Origin: Bacillota bacterium
GTDB lineage: Bacteria; Bacillota; Clostridia; Oscillospirales; Acutalibacteraceae
DNA: 13,187 bases
NCBI GenBank assembly: GCA_023391275.1
Contig: JAEWBE010000080.1
Span: 1-13,187, forward strand
Direction: 5' to 3'
The notes under the pieces: model-generated
Database searches by the model: none
Told to the model about the DNA's origin: nothing
Seen by the model: the letters and a program-made list of their open reading frames with translations, nothing else
Translations under genes and position numbers: made by a program
Shown: in pieces, positions 1 to 6,922 of the stretch
Numbering within the stretch: the first letter of the stretch is position 1
Layout of the letters: every line of letters starts with the position of its first letter

Positions 1-487
1 GGTTTGTTGTTCTGGCAGCCAGTACCGCCGCGCGCATATCCGCGAGGGAGGTTTGTGTCTCAATCGCAAGAAAATCAACGCCCGCTTCATTCAATGCGCG
101 AACCTGCTCACGATAGATATCATAGATATCATCAAAATCAGATTCGCCCAATGGCGGCACGAACAGTCCGGTTGGGCAAAGGTTGCCCCCCACAAGAACT
201 CCGGCGGGTTTTGCAACACTCTGCGTCAGTGCGACCAGCTTGCGGTTCAAATCGCCTGTTTCGTTTTCAAGCCCGTAATGGCTCAGACATGCCCGGTTTG
301 CGCCAAAAGTCGGCGCATAAATCGCCTGTGACCCCGCGGCGATAAATTCGCCCTGAAGTTTTAAAAGCGGTTCCGGATGCTCCAAAATCCATTTCTCAAC
401 ACAGACTCTGCCTGGCATTCCGGCGGCGGTCAGGTTTGTGGCCGTCGCGCCATCCAGCAGCATGGGCAGTCGAAAAGGAAAGCTCAT
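1..487 (-). CDS. Homocysteine S-methyltransferase family protein (partial, C-terminus outside window)
   Basis: The minus-strand frame stays open from an ATG at 487 to the window edge and gives 162 residues of N-terminal half. It reads as the TIM-barrel methyltransferase domain of the MetH-N/BHMT family, which moves a methyl group to homocysteine to make methionine. Visible hallmarks are DGATATNL near residue 12, APTFGANR near 58, GGNLCPTG near 100 and AIETQTSL near 141. The zinc-binding cysteines expected further downstream are off the edge, so catalytic competence and full length cannot be judged. It could be a stand-alone enzyme or the first domain of a larger MetH. An AGGAG at 500-504 lies about 12 bases ahead of the start; the nearer ATG at 497 is in another frame. 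The gene follows argS by 65 bases on the same strand with no terminator between them, so co-transcription is likely. Confidence 0.85.
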   Translation of the reverse strand, partial: MSFPFRLPMLLDGATATNLTAAGMPGRVCVEKWILEHPEPLLKLQGEFIAAGSQAIYAPTFGANRACLSHYGLENETGDLNRKLVALTQSVAKPAGVLVGGNLCPTGLFVPPLGESDFDDIYDIYREQVRALNEAGVDFLAIETQTSLADMRAAVLAARTTN

Positions 488-552
488 TGTTTTTCATTGC
501 TCCTATCGTATTGTTCAACGCACAGAAAAATTTCTTTACAGCCTTATGATTT

Positions 553-2247
553 TTACATGCTCTCCGGTGCGGAAATTTTGAACATGGAAAGCACGTTGCA
601 GATTACGGTGGAAGTTGCGCCGCACAGGAAAAGTCTTGCGGCGGTCAGGCTTTCGTCTTCGCCTTTCACGCGGCAGGCGTTGTAAAATTTGTGGAACAGC
701 GTTGCCAGTGTGATAACGTAGCGCGTAATTCTTGCCGGGTCATAATCCTGAGCGGCAGTTACGATTTCACCGGTATAAGCGGACAGATGACGGATCAGCT
801 CAACTTCTTCCGGCGCGGTCAAAAGCGCAAGCTCGTCGTCGGTGCATTCGCGCGGCACAACGCCTTCCGCGGCAAGCGCCTTCAGGATGCTGCAAATTCT
901 GGCCCGGGCATACTGTACATAGTAAACGGGATTTTGTGAATCCTGCTGAACGGCCAAATCAAGGTCAAAGTCCATCTGGGAATTTGCTTCACGCAGGTTG
1001 AAATAGAAACGCGCGGCGTCAACAGGTACTTCATCAAGCAGGTCGGCCAGCTGAATCGCTTTGCCGGTACGCTTGCTCATACGTACTACTTCGCCGGATT
1101 TGACCAGCCGTACAAGCTGAATCAGCACAACGTCAAGCTTGTCGCCGTCCAGACCGATCGCGTTCATGGAGCCCTTCATTCGGGCAACATGCCCATGATG
1201 ATCCGCTCCCCACACGTCGATGCAGCGCTCAAAACCGCGCTTTTCAAATTTGTTGCGGTGATAGGCGATATCCGCGGTAAAGTAGGTCGGGTTTCCATTC
1301 TGGCGTACCAGGACTTCGTCTTTTTCCGCGCCGAAATCGGTTGCCTTGTACCAAAGCGCACCGTCCTTTTCGTAGGTCAGTCCGCCGTCTTTCAAAATCT
1401 GAATGGTTTCATCCAGTTCACCGTCGTTGTGCAGGCGGCTTTCCAAAAACCATTCGTCGTATTCAATGCGATACTTTTTCAGATCGCCCTTCATTTTTTC
1501 AATGTTTTTCGGCAGGGCATAGGCCACAAGCGCTTTTTGGCGTTCAGCGGAATCCGCGGCCACATAACGGTCACCGTTGAGTTCGGCAAACTCGGCGGCT
1601 CTTTCTTTAATATCTTCGCCGTGGTAGCCGTCCTCCGGGAATTCCACCGCGTCCTCACCCTGAAAAAGCTGCAGATAGCGCGCCTCCAGGGAGCAGCCGA
1701 ATTTATCGATTTGATTCCCTGCGTCATTCACATAAAATTCACGCCATACATCGTAGCCGGCCGCGTCCAGCACAGCCGCAAGGCAGTCGCCCAGCGCGCC
1801 GCCGCGCGCATTGCCCATGTGCATGGGCCCGGTCGGGTTGGCGGATACAAACTCAACCATAATTTTTTTCTTTTGACCGTATTCGCTGCGGCCGTAGTCC
1901 GCGCCAAGTCTGGCAATATCCTTCAGCACTTCACTGTAGAATTTTCTGTTTAAAAAGAAATTGATAAAACCCGGGCCGGCAATTTCAAAACGGTCAAAAA
2001 AGGTGCCGTCGAGTATCAGACGGTCTGTGAGAATCTGTGCAATTTTGCGGGGAGCAAGCCGGAAAGCCTTTGCCGAAACCATGGCGGCGTTGGTAGCCCA
2101 GTCACCGTGGGTACGGTCCCCCGGCACTTCAATGGAAAAATCCGGCACGTTCGCGTCCGGCAGGTCGCCGCTGCTGATCGCCTTTGCAAATGCGTCGCGG
2201 ATTGCGGTTCTTAATTCACTGGTCGCTTGAAACACTAGTTTTGACAT
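553..2247 (-). CDS. argS: Arginyl-tRNA synthetase (class I)
   Basis: Cytoplasmic enzyme that charges tRNA-Arg with arginine using ATP. The 564 residues match the usual family length. In order: an N-terminal Arg-specific additional domain (about 1-100, ending in AGPGFINFFL), the class I Rossmann catalytic core with its HIGH-type motif as HMGN at 143-146 inside SANPTGPMHMGN, the GADHHGHVARM segment at 347-357, the KMSKS-type motif as MSKR at 390-393, and the C-terminal DALR anticodon-binding domain from about 430 (NPVYYVQYARAR). The last His of HIGH is Asn here; from memory this form is common in clostridial ArgRS and not a sign of decay. The ATG at 2245-2247 has GGAGG 12 bases upstream. The start lies inside the 3' end of the DUF1934 gene (32-base overlap), which suggests translational coupling. 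Confidence 0.97.
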   Translation of the reverse strand: MSKLVFQATSELRTAIRDAFAKAISSGDLPDANVPDFSIEVPGDRTHGDWATNAAMVSAKAFRLAPRKIAQILTDRLILDGTFFDRFEIAGPGFINFFLNRKFYSEVLKDIARLGADYGRSEYGQKKKIMVEFVSANPTGPMHMGNARGGALGDCLAAVLDAAGYDVWREFYVNDAGNQIDKFGCSLEARYLQLFQGEDAVEFPEDGYHGEDIKERAAEFAELNGDRYVAADSAERQKALVAYALPKNIEKMKGDLKKYRIEYDEWFLESRLHNDGELDETIQILKDGGLTYEKDGALWYKATDFGAEKDEVLVRQNGNPTYFTADIAYHRNKFEKRGFERCIDVWGADHHGHVARMKGSMNAIGLDGDKLDVVLIQLVRLVKSGEVVRMSKRTGKAIQLADLLDEVPVDAARFYFNLREANSQMDFDLDLAVQQDSQNPVYYVQYARARICSILKALAAEGVVPRECTDDELALLTAPEEVELIRHLSAYTGEIVTAAQDYDPARITRYVITLATLFHKFYNACRVKGEDESLTAARLFLCGATSTVICNVLSMFKISAPESM

Positions 2248-2689
2248 CTTTGGTTTTTGCCTCCTTGACAGTAATCAATATCTCGTTCAGGCTCGATAAA
2301 CTGGCGTTGATATCCAGCGTGTAATTTACTTCCAGCCTGCCGCCCAAGTCGTCGAGTTCGGATTTTACTTTACTGGTAAAAACCCCGATCATCATGCAGC
2401 CGTAGCCGGTATCGTAAGGGCACAGGTGGCGTTTGCCTCTTTCCAGAATCAGCCGGGTGCTCCCCGCGCCGCCGCGCATCAGCGTTACCTTGGAATCGCC
2501 GTCCACCTTAAGCACAGAGGTCTGCGCTGCTTTTTTATTTTCGGTGTCTTCCGTGTCGTATTCTTTATAAACAATGTACCGGCTGTCTCCTTTTTTTACA
2601 TAAGTGCCGAGGGTGGTGACCTCGACTTCACCGGTTTCATTGTCAATCTTCTGTCGGCCGATAATTGAAATGAGGTAATTTTCCTGCAT
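2216..2689 (-). CDS. DUF1934 family protein (YwiB-like)
   Basis: A 157-residue soluble protein with no signal peptide or membrane segment. It resembles DUF1934, a small beta-barrel (calycin-like) family that includes Bacillus subtilis YwiB and whose biochemical role is unknown. Family-like features are the opening ISIIGRQ, the repeated beta-strand pattern (YIVYKEYDT, SVLKVDGDSKVTLMRGG), RHLCPYDTGYG near the middle and the closing LEVNYTLDIN segment. In Firmicutes this family often sits directly upstream of argS, as here, which supports the call. The ATG at 2687-2689 has a clear AAGGAG with about seven bases spacing. The gene starts 33 bases after glutamate racemase and its last 32 bases overlap argS. 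The tail after the barrel is hydrophilic and poorly conserved-looking. Assignment rests on pattern and synteny, not on a catalytic motif. Confidence 0.85.
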   Translation of the reverse strand: MQENYLISIIGRQKIDNETGEVEVTTLGTYVKKGDSRYIVYKEYDTEDTENKKAAQTSVLKVDGDSKVTLMRGGAGSTRLILERGKRHLCPYDTGYGCMMIGVFTSKVKSELDDLGGRLEVNYTLDINASLSSLNEILITVKEAKTKDVKTSVSSDQ

Positions 2690-2722
2690 TTGTTTGCTCC
2701 TTGCTGATTCTAAATCTTATCA

Positions 2723-3535
2723 TTAATATAAGTTAATATCTACGTGGCTTACATCGTTCTTAATATCGCGGCCGAGGAAGGTTTCGGCAATGCGGGCAAA
2801 GCCTTCTACGCGGTCACTGACAAAAAACGAACAATCGCCGTCGCTTTCCCTGTCACAGAGCAGCCCCTGTTCCTTCAGAACCTTCGCGCAGTACAATGCG
2901 GTTTCCCGCCCGCTGTCGATAAGGGCGACATTGCTGCCCATTACGTCTTCGATAATGCGCCGAATAATCGGATAGTGGGTGCAGCCGAGAATCAATGTGT
3001 CAATTCCCGCCTCCCGCAGCGGCGCAAGATAGCGTTCCGCAACCAGCCGGGTCACCTGATCGTCATCAGCGATAAAACCGTTTTCAACCAGAGGGACAAA
3101 CAGGGGGCAGTCCCGGTCAAAAACTTCGATCTCGCGGTCAATTTCCGCAAGAGCACGGCGGTAAGAGCCGCTGCGGATTGTCGCCGTTGTTCCAATGGCA
3201 CCCACGCGCCGGTTGCCGGTTGCAGCGGCCGCAGCCGCCACAGTCGGCCGCAGTACGCCGGCAAACGGAACCCCAAGGCCGTCTCCGATACTGCCCGCAA
3301 CCGAACTGACGGTTCCACAGGCGGCCACAATCATCTTTACGTTGTTGGATTTTAAAAACGCCGCGTCCTGTTTCGCGTATTTTATAATAGTTTCCCGGCT
3401 GCGCGAACCGTAAGGAACACGCCCCGTGTCGCCGAAATAAACAATATTTTCATGCGGCATGATCTGCAGAAGTTCTTTTACAGCGGTCAGTCCGCCGAGC
3501 CCGGAGTCAAACACGCCGATTGGTCTGTTATCCAT
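2723..3535 (-). CDS. murI: Glutamate racemase
   Basis: Interconverts L- and D-glutamate by a cofactor-free two-base mechanism and supplies D-Glu for peptidoglycan stem peptides; cytoplasmic. The 270 residues are typical. Visible motifs: DSGLGG at 10-15 with the conserved Asp, DTGRVPYG at 36-43, the first catalytic cysteine C73 in AACGTVS, GTTATIRSG near 115-123, CPLFVPLVENG at 143-153, and the second catalytic cysteine C185 in LGCTHYP with H187. The residue after C73 is Gly, where most family members have Asn (CNT). I chose the ATG at 3533-3535; an in-frame TTG at 3551-3553 would overlap the GGAG that serves as ribosome binding site. The gene lies 38 bases downstream of ddl, pairing two D-amino-acid steps of wall synthesis in one transcript. 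It could also be called racE. Confidence 0.95.
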   Translation of the reverse strand: MDNRPIGVFDSGLGGLTAVKELLQIMPHENIVYFGDTGRVPYGSRSRETIIKYAKQDAAFLKSNNVKMIVAACGTVSSVAGSIGDGLGVPFAGVLRPTVAAAAAATGNRRVGAIGTTATIRSGSYRRALAEIDREIEVFDRDCPLFVPLVENGFIADDDQVTRLVAERYLAPLREAGIDTLILGCTHYPIIRRIIEDVMGSNVALIDSGRETALYCAKVLKEQGLLCDRESDGDCSFFVSDRVEGFARIAETFLGRDIKNDVSHVDINLY

Positions 3536-3573
3536 TCTGTTCCATCGCTCCAAATGTCTTAAGATTTTACGTG

Positions 3574-4647
3574 TTAATACTTCGGCTTTATTTCAAATGA
3601 AAGTGTGATTAATTGGTCGAGCAGTTCGCCGTAGGAAACACCGCAGGCATCCCAAAGCTTGGGGTACATGCTGATTGATGTAAAGCCAGGCATGGTGTTC
3701 AACTCGTTTAAAAGAATTTCCCTGCCGTTCCTTACAAAAAAGTCAACACGGGAAAGGCCGCTGCAGCCGAGCATGCGGTACGCCCGCGCCGCAATGGAGC
3801 GGATTTCTTCAATGACCTCTTCACTCAGGTGCGCAGGAATATAAAGCTGGGATTTTCCGGAGTTGTACTTGTCATCATAGTCATAGAATTCGGCAGATGC
3901 CGCGATTTCACCCACAGTGGAGGCTTTCGGTTCCGTGTTGCCCAGTACGGCGCATTCCACTTCCTGCCCGACGATGGCCTCTTCCACCACGATTTTATCA
4001 TCTTCACGCGCCGCTTTTTCCACCGCCGCATCCAGCTCAGCTTCGTTTTTCACTTTGCTGATGCCCACGGAGGAACCCGCGTTGGCCGGCTTGACAAAAA
4101 TGGGGTAGCCAAGCCTTGCGTTTATCTTTACTTTAATCTTTTCCGCGCCGGTCTTGTACTTATCGGCGTAAAACCACAGATAATTTGCCTGCTTGATTCC
4201 TGCCGCGGTTAAAAGCGTATGGGTTACGGCTTTATCCATGCAGGCGGCCGAAGCAAGCGCGCGGCATCCGACGAACGGAATTCCGCTCAGCTGCAAAAGT
4301 CCCTGCATTGTGCCGTCCTCGCCGTTTCTTCCGTGGAGCACGGGGAACACACAGTCCACCTTAATTACGTCAAATCCAATCTGTCCGTCGACCACAATGC
4401 CGCCGATGCTTCTGTCCGGCGAAAGGAAAGCGGGCTGGTTAAGCGGGTTCCGTTCCCATCTGCCGTCCGCAATTTCTTCAATTGGGCCTGCAAACAGATA
4501 CCAGCGCCCGTCCCGGGTAATGCCAAGACAAACGGGTTCGTATTTGTCCCTGGGCAGGTTATTCAGCACTGAGGTTGCGGATATGCACGAAACTTCATGT
4601 TCCGAGGAGCAGCCGCCAAAAATAACGGCAATCTTTTTTTTGTCCAT
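3574..4647 (-). CDS. ddl: D-alanine--D-alanine ligase
   Basis: ATP-grasp ligase that joins two D-alanines to make the dipeptide ending the peptidoglycan stem; cytoplasmic. The 357 residues fit the family. Visible: N-terminal VIFGGCSSEHEVS (residues 8-20, with catalytic Glu16), HGRNGEDGTMQG in the linker region, FVKPANAGSSVGISKV (ATP-grasp), the omega-loop segment FYDYDDKY, and the C-terminal metal/phosphate region LLNELNTMPGFTSISMYP. The tyrosine in YDYDDKY matches true D-Ala-D-Ala ligases; VanA-type D-Ala-D-Lac ligases lack it, so this reads as a housekeeping enzyme. The ATG at 4645-4647 is 8 bases after GGAGG; an upstream TTG at 4660-4662 overlaps that site and is rejected. It is the first gene of the minus-strand run and has a possibly structured leader. 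Confidence 0.96.
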   Translation of the reverse strand: MDKKKIAVIFGGCSSEHEVSCISATSVLNNLPRDKYEPVCLGITRDGRWYLFAGPIEEIADGRWERNPLNQPAFLSPDRSIGGIVVDGQIGFDVIKVDCVFPVLHGRNGEDGTMQGLLQLSGIPFVGCRALASAACMDKAVTHTLLTAAGIKQANYLWFYADKYKTGAEKIKVKINARLGYPIFVKPANAGSSVGISKVKNEAELDAAVEKAAREDDKIVVEEAIVGQEVECAVLGNTEPKASTVGEIAASAEFYDYDDKYNSGKSQLYIPAHLSEEVIEEIRSIAARAYRMLGCSGLSRVDFFVRNGREILLNELNTMPGFTSISMYPKLWDACGVSYGELLDQLITLSFEIKPKY

Positions 4648-4680
4648 GATACGATCCTCCAAAACAGTGAAAATAGTTCA

Positions 4681-4737
4681 GGTCGCTGATCATACCTCGC
4701 GGGCAGCCTTTCCCGAAGGGGAAATATGCCCCTGACC
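4681..4737 (-). promoter_or_regulatory. Possible structured leader upstream of ddl
   Basis: The 5' untranslated stretch of ddl can fold into a nested structure. Plus-strand coordinates: outer pairing GGTC 4681-4684 with GACC 4734-4737; middle stem GGGCA 4701-4705 with TGCCC 4727-4731; inner hairpin TTTCCC 4709-4714, loop GAAG, GGGAAA 4719-4724. About 33 bases separate it from the ddl ribosome binding site and start. I do not recognise a known riboswitch class, and there is no T-box tail sequence. It is not a terminator, since no U-run follows on the minus strand. The function is unknown; the pairing is read by eye. Confidence 0.4.
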
Positions 4738-4770
4738 GGCATTTTATCTGCGCGCCTGAGTATTCTTTTT

Positions 4771-4813
4771 ATTATATTAATATATAATACTACGAATATA
4801 TATCATATCACAA
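4771..4813 (-). promoter_or_regulatory. Candidate promoter(s) for the ddl-murI-argS run
   Basis: On the minus strand, TTGTGA (4808-4813) is followed after 18 bases by TATTAT (4784-4789). A perfect TATAAT (4771-4776) lies 7 bases further downstream but has no good -35. The whole stretch is very AT-rich, so one of the two is probably the sigma-A promoter, but the choice is uncertain. Confidence 0.45.
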
Positions 4814-4853
4814 CGTTGCGGCAGGCGCAATCGAAATATTGTTAAATAGTATG

Positions 4854-4882
4854 GTGACAAAAAAGCGTTTATGTTGTATAAT
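4854..4882 (+). promoter_or_regulatory. Sigma-A promoter for the uncharacterised 264-residue gene
   Basis: GTGACA (4854-4859), a 17-base spacer and a perfect TATAAT (4877-4882) form a near-consensus promoter about 60 bases ahead of the start codon at 4943, leaving a leader of roughly 55 bases. Confidence 0.75.
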
Positions 4883-4942
4883 TATTTACTGGATTGATTT
4901 AAATAATAATTCGGAATATATAAAATTTCAGGAGTGATCTAA

Positions 4943-5737
4943 TTGGAGCAGAAGGCATTTGACCTGATTGCCGAAAAAGTGGGCGCGGCTCTGAACGCAC
5001 AGGGCTTTTCCCCGATGGGCACGCTGCAGGAGGAAACCGGCCGGGCAGCGTTGTTTACCGGTGAAAGCGCTGCATACAGTATATTATATAATCAGGATAA
5101 AAAACGGTTTGAATTAAGAACCTGCGATGTGGATGACGGTGAACCGGACGGAAAGTGGAAATCAATTTCCATTTGGCTTTTCGATCCGGAAAGCGACAGT
5201 ACCTCTGAAGCGGAAAGCATTGTGAACGATTTTGTCGAGACTATTCAGGGACCGAAGCGGGTCGCCGCGCTGGCCACAAAGAAAAAGCGCAAGAAAGACG
5301 AAGAAAACACTTCCGATCCGGTCTTCTTTTTTAACCGTTTTGTGGGCGTTTTTCCGGAGCTTCGCGATGAGCTCAATGAAGAAAGGGCACAGTACGGCGA
5401 TGTGCGCGCTGTTAATTTTGCGCGCAGAAGCCTGACCCCGAAAATCGAAGCCCTCTGCACGCAGACAACAAGGCAGGAACAAATCAAACGTTGCTGCGAC
5501 CTATTGAACGATATGTATATTGCGGGCGATATGGACGTGCGCTCCATCATTACAATGGTGATTCTGAACGGCATTGAAAATCAGACCGCCATTGACAACA
5601 TGAAGCCGCTTTTCAGCGACGACCTGAGGAAAGGGCACGTTTCCGCTCTCAAATTAAAAGGCAAGGTTATTAAACCGGAAAAAAAGAAAAAAGAAAAAAA
5701 GTTTGTTGCGGATAATTTAAACACTTTAAAGCGATAG
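4943..5737 (+). CDS. Conserved-looking protein of unknown function, two-part with lysine-rich linkers
   Basis: A 264-residue protein I cannot assign to a family. Residues 1-103 form a mixed alpha/beta domain opening with a helix (FDLIAEKVGAALNAQGF), strands around AAYSILYN and FELRTCDV, and an acidic segment near 82-99. A very basic linker (KKKRKK at 113-118) leads to a mostly helical domain (about 127-235, including EQIKRCCDLLNDMYIAGDMDVRS in part). The C-terminal tail is again lysine-rich (PEKKKKEKK at 245-253). There is no signal peptide or membrane helix, so it is probably cytoplasmic and may bind RNA, DNA or another acidic partner through the basic tracts; that is inference only. The start is TTG at 4943, eight bases after AGGAG; no ATG gives better placement. 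It has its own promoter and a probable terminator, and sits just upstream of rpmG-secE-nusG. Confidence 0.85.
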   Translation: MEQKAFDLIAEKVGAALNAQGFSPMGTLQEETGRAALFTGESAAYSILYNQDKKRFELRTCDVDDGEPDGKWKSISIWLFDPESDSTSEAESIVNDFVETIQGPKRVAALATKKKRKKDEENTSDPVFFFNRFVGVFPELRDELNEERAQYGDVRAVNFARRSLTPKIEALCTQTTRQEQIKRCCDLLNDMYIAGDMDVRSIITMVILNGIENQTAIDNMKPLFSDDLRKGHVSALKLKGKVIKPEKKKKEKKFVADNLNTLKR

Positions 5738-5755
5738 CATCTGCGGATGGAAGCG

Positions 5756-5780
5756 GGCGGGCAGGGGCTTGCCCGCCTTT
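5756..5780 (+). terminator. Probable intrinsic terminator after the 264-residue gene
   Basis: An eight-base-pair GC stem, GGCGGGCA (5756-5763) and TGCCCGCC (5770-5777), encloses a six-base loop and is followed by only TTT before CC. The stem is strong but the U-run is short, so termination may be partial. Confidence 0.55.
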
Positions 5781-5833
5781 CCGGACGCTAAACTTAACGC
5801 AGCCTTAAAAATAAAAATAAATCAGGATGGCAC

Positions 5834-5863
5834 TTGACAAGCTTCCTGTTTATGTGCTATTAT
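5834..5863 (+). promoter_or_regulatory. Sigma-A promoter of the rpmG-secE-nusG-rplKA operon
   Basis: A perfect TTGACA (5834-5839), an 18-base spacer ending in a TG extended -10 motif (5855-5856), and TATTAT (5858-5863). This strong promoter would start transcription near 5870, about 95 bases ahead of rpmG. Confidence 0.85.
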
Positions 5864-5870
5864 TAGTATA

Positions 5871-5954
5871 CCTCATAAAGGGGTTATTTTTTTTGCGCCC
5901 TTTTAAGAGGGAGGCTGAGGTCTTTTCAGACCTAAATATTTTTCCGTACAACGG
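5871..5954 (+). promoter_or_regulatory. 5' leader of rpmG with several short hairpins
   Basis: The leader holds a hairpin AGGTCT-TTTC-AGACCT (5918-5933), a small CCGT/ACGG hairpin (5944-5954) next to the ribosome binding site, and a CCCTTT segment (5898-5903) that could pair either back with AAAGGG (5877-5882) or forward with the GAGGG at 5907-5911. Alternative pairings suggest possible regulation, but no known leader class is recognised and no proper terminator is present. Confidence 0.35.
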
Positions 5955-5965
5955 GAGGTGCCGTC

Positions 5966-6115
5966 ATGAGAGTTAAAATTACATTAGCATGCACAGAATG
6001 CAAACAGCGCAACTACAACACGATGAAAAACAAAAAGAATGATCCGGACAGGCTTGAAATGAACAAGTACTGCAGATTCTGTAAGAAGCATACTCTTCAC
6101 AGAGAAACAAAGTAA
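5966..6115 (+). CDS. rpmG: Ribosomal protein L33 (bL33, zinc-ribbon form)
   Basis: A 49-residue protein of the large ribosomal subunit. It opens MRVKITLACTEC and ends HTLHRETK, the typical bL33 layout. Four cysteines in two CxxC pairs, C9/C12 and C36/C39, show the zinc-binding C+ form; zinc-free paralogues made under zinc limitation lack them. The ATG at 5966 follows GGGAGGTG with good spacing. It is the first gene of the operon and is followed 20 bases later by secE, a common rpmG-secE-nusG arrangement in Firmicutes. The basic composition (14 Lys/Arg) fits rRNA binding. Confidence 0.96.
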   Translation: MRVKITLACTECKQRNYNTMKNKKNDPDRLEMNKYCRFCKKHTLHRETK

Positions 6116-6135
6116 TCCGGACGGAGGGACAGATA

Positions 6136-6372
6136 ATGGCAGATACTACTGTAAAGAAAGAGAACTTTTTTTCCAGGGCTGGCAAAAACATCTCCAAGTT
6201 CTTCCGCGATGTCAAAAGCGAAATCAAAAAGATAGTATGGCCGACACCGCAGGCAGTGTTCAAGAATACGGGCGTTGTCTTGGTGACAATTATCGTAATC
6301 GGTTTATTTATCTTTGGATTGGACACATTACTTCTGAATCTGCTTGGACTGGTTATGAACATTGCAAAGTAG
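6136..6372 (+). CDS. secE: Preprotein translocase subunit SecE
   Basis: Small membrane subunit of the SecYEG channel that clamps SecY during protein export. The 78 residues have the Gram-positive layout: a hydrophilic, basic N-terminal amphipathic region carrying the conserved FFRDVKSEIKKIVWPTPQ (about 22-39), then a single transmembrane helix (about 45-70, VVLVTIIVIGLFIFGLDTL). The long three-helix form of enterobacteria is absent. The start ATG at 6136 follows GGAGGG. It lies between rpmG and nusG with short gaps of 20 bases on each side, as in many Firmicutes. Confidence 0.96.
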   Translation: MADTTVKKENFFSRAGKNISKFFRDVKSEIKKIVWPTPQAVFKNTGVVLVTIIVIGLFIFGLDTLLLNLLGLVMNIAK

Positions 6373-6392
6373 GATAAGCGGAGGAGTTTACT

Positions 6393-6914
6393 ATGTCTGA
6401 AGACGCAAAATGGTATGTTGTTCACACCTATTCAGGGTATGAAAACAAAGTTGCCTCCAATCTTGAAAAAACAGTGGAAAACCGCCAACTCCATGACCTA
6501 ATTGAGGAGATCCGCGTGCCGACCGAAACAGTTACCGAAATTAAGGATAACAAACGGCGTGACGTGGAACGGAAGATTTTCCCCGGTTATGTTCTGGTTA
6601 AGATGATCCTTACCGATGAATCCTGGTATGTTGTCCGCAATATCCGCGGCTGTACCGGCTTTGTCGGCCCGTCGTCAAAACCGATTCCGCTCACCGAAGA
6701 AGAAGTTGCGAGATTGGGCGTCGAGCAGAAAGAGATTGAGGTTTCTTACAGTGTCGGCGATTCCGTACACATTATCGACGGCCCTCTTGAAGGATTTGTC
6801 GGTACCGTTGAGGAAGTGGATGTCGACAAGAACCGCGTCCGTGTAACAGTTTCTATGTTTGGGCGCGAAACACCAGTCGAGCTTGAGCTGGATCAGGCTG
6901 AAGCAATGGAATAA
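6393..6914 (+). CDS. nusG: Transcription termination/antitermination factor NusG
   Basis: Binds RNA polymerase through its N-terminal NGN domain and modulates elongation, pausing and Rho-dependent termination. The 173 residues comprise the NGN domain (about 5-112, with KWYVVHTYSGYENKV, RKIFPGYVLVKM and VRNIRGCTGFVG) and a C-terminal KOW domain (about 121-170, with VGDSVHIIDGPLEGFVGTVEEVD). The length is normal and no extra domain is inserted. The ATG at 6393 follows GGAGGAG. It is preceded by secE and followed, after a 117-base structured leader, by rplK, the classical order. Confidence 0.97.
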   Translation: MSEDAKWYVVHTYSGYENKVASNLEKTVENRQLHDLIEEIRVPTETVTEIKDNKRRDVERKIFPGYVLVKMILTDESWYVVRNIRGCTGFVGPSSKPIPLTEEEVARLGVEQKEIEVSYSVGDSVHIIDGPLEGFVGTVEEVDVDKNRVRVTVSMFGRETPVELELDQAEAME

Positions 6915-6922
6915 TTTTCACA

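Noticed and set aside
1189..1953. Long plus-strand frame of 254 codons opposite argS
   Set aside because: It lies wholly antisense to a strongly supported synthetase gene, has no ribosome binding site of note and no recognisable motifs; it is a shadow of codon bias.
2744..3355. Plus-strand frame of 203 codons opposite glutamate racemase
   Set aside because: Entirely antisense to murI, whose catalytic motifs are all in place.
4648..4662. TTG upstream start for ddl (and likewise 3536-3553 for murI)
   Set aside because: In both cases the TTG overlaps the GGAG ribosome binding site, so the downstream ATG is the real start.
4681..4737. T-box or known riboswitch in front of ddl
   Set aside because: No T-box tail (TGGNACCGCG-like) sequence, no terminator/antiterminator pair and no match to riboswitch cores I know.
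4763..4806. AT-rich repeats between ddl and the plus-strand gene as a replication origin or att site
   Set aside because: No DnaA-box array, no direct repeats and no integrase; promoters on both strands explain the AT richness.
5918..5942. AGGTCT/AGACCT hairpin before rpmG as a terminator
   Set aside because: The stem is only six pairs and the following AAATATTTTT is interrupted by A residues, so an attenuator is not supported.
5979..6425. Minus-strand frame of 148 codons across rpmG and secE
   Set aside because: Antisense to two small but unmistakable conserved genes and spans their boundaries.
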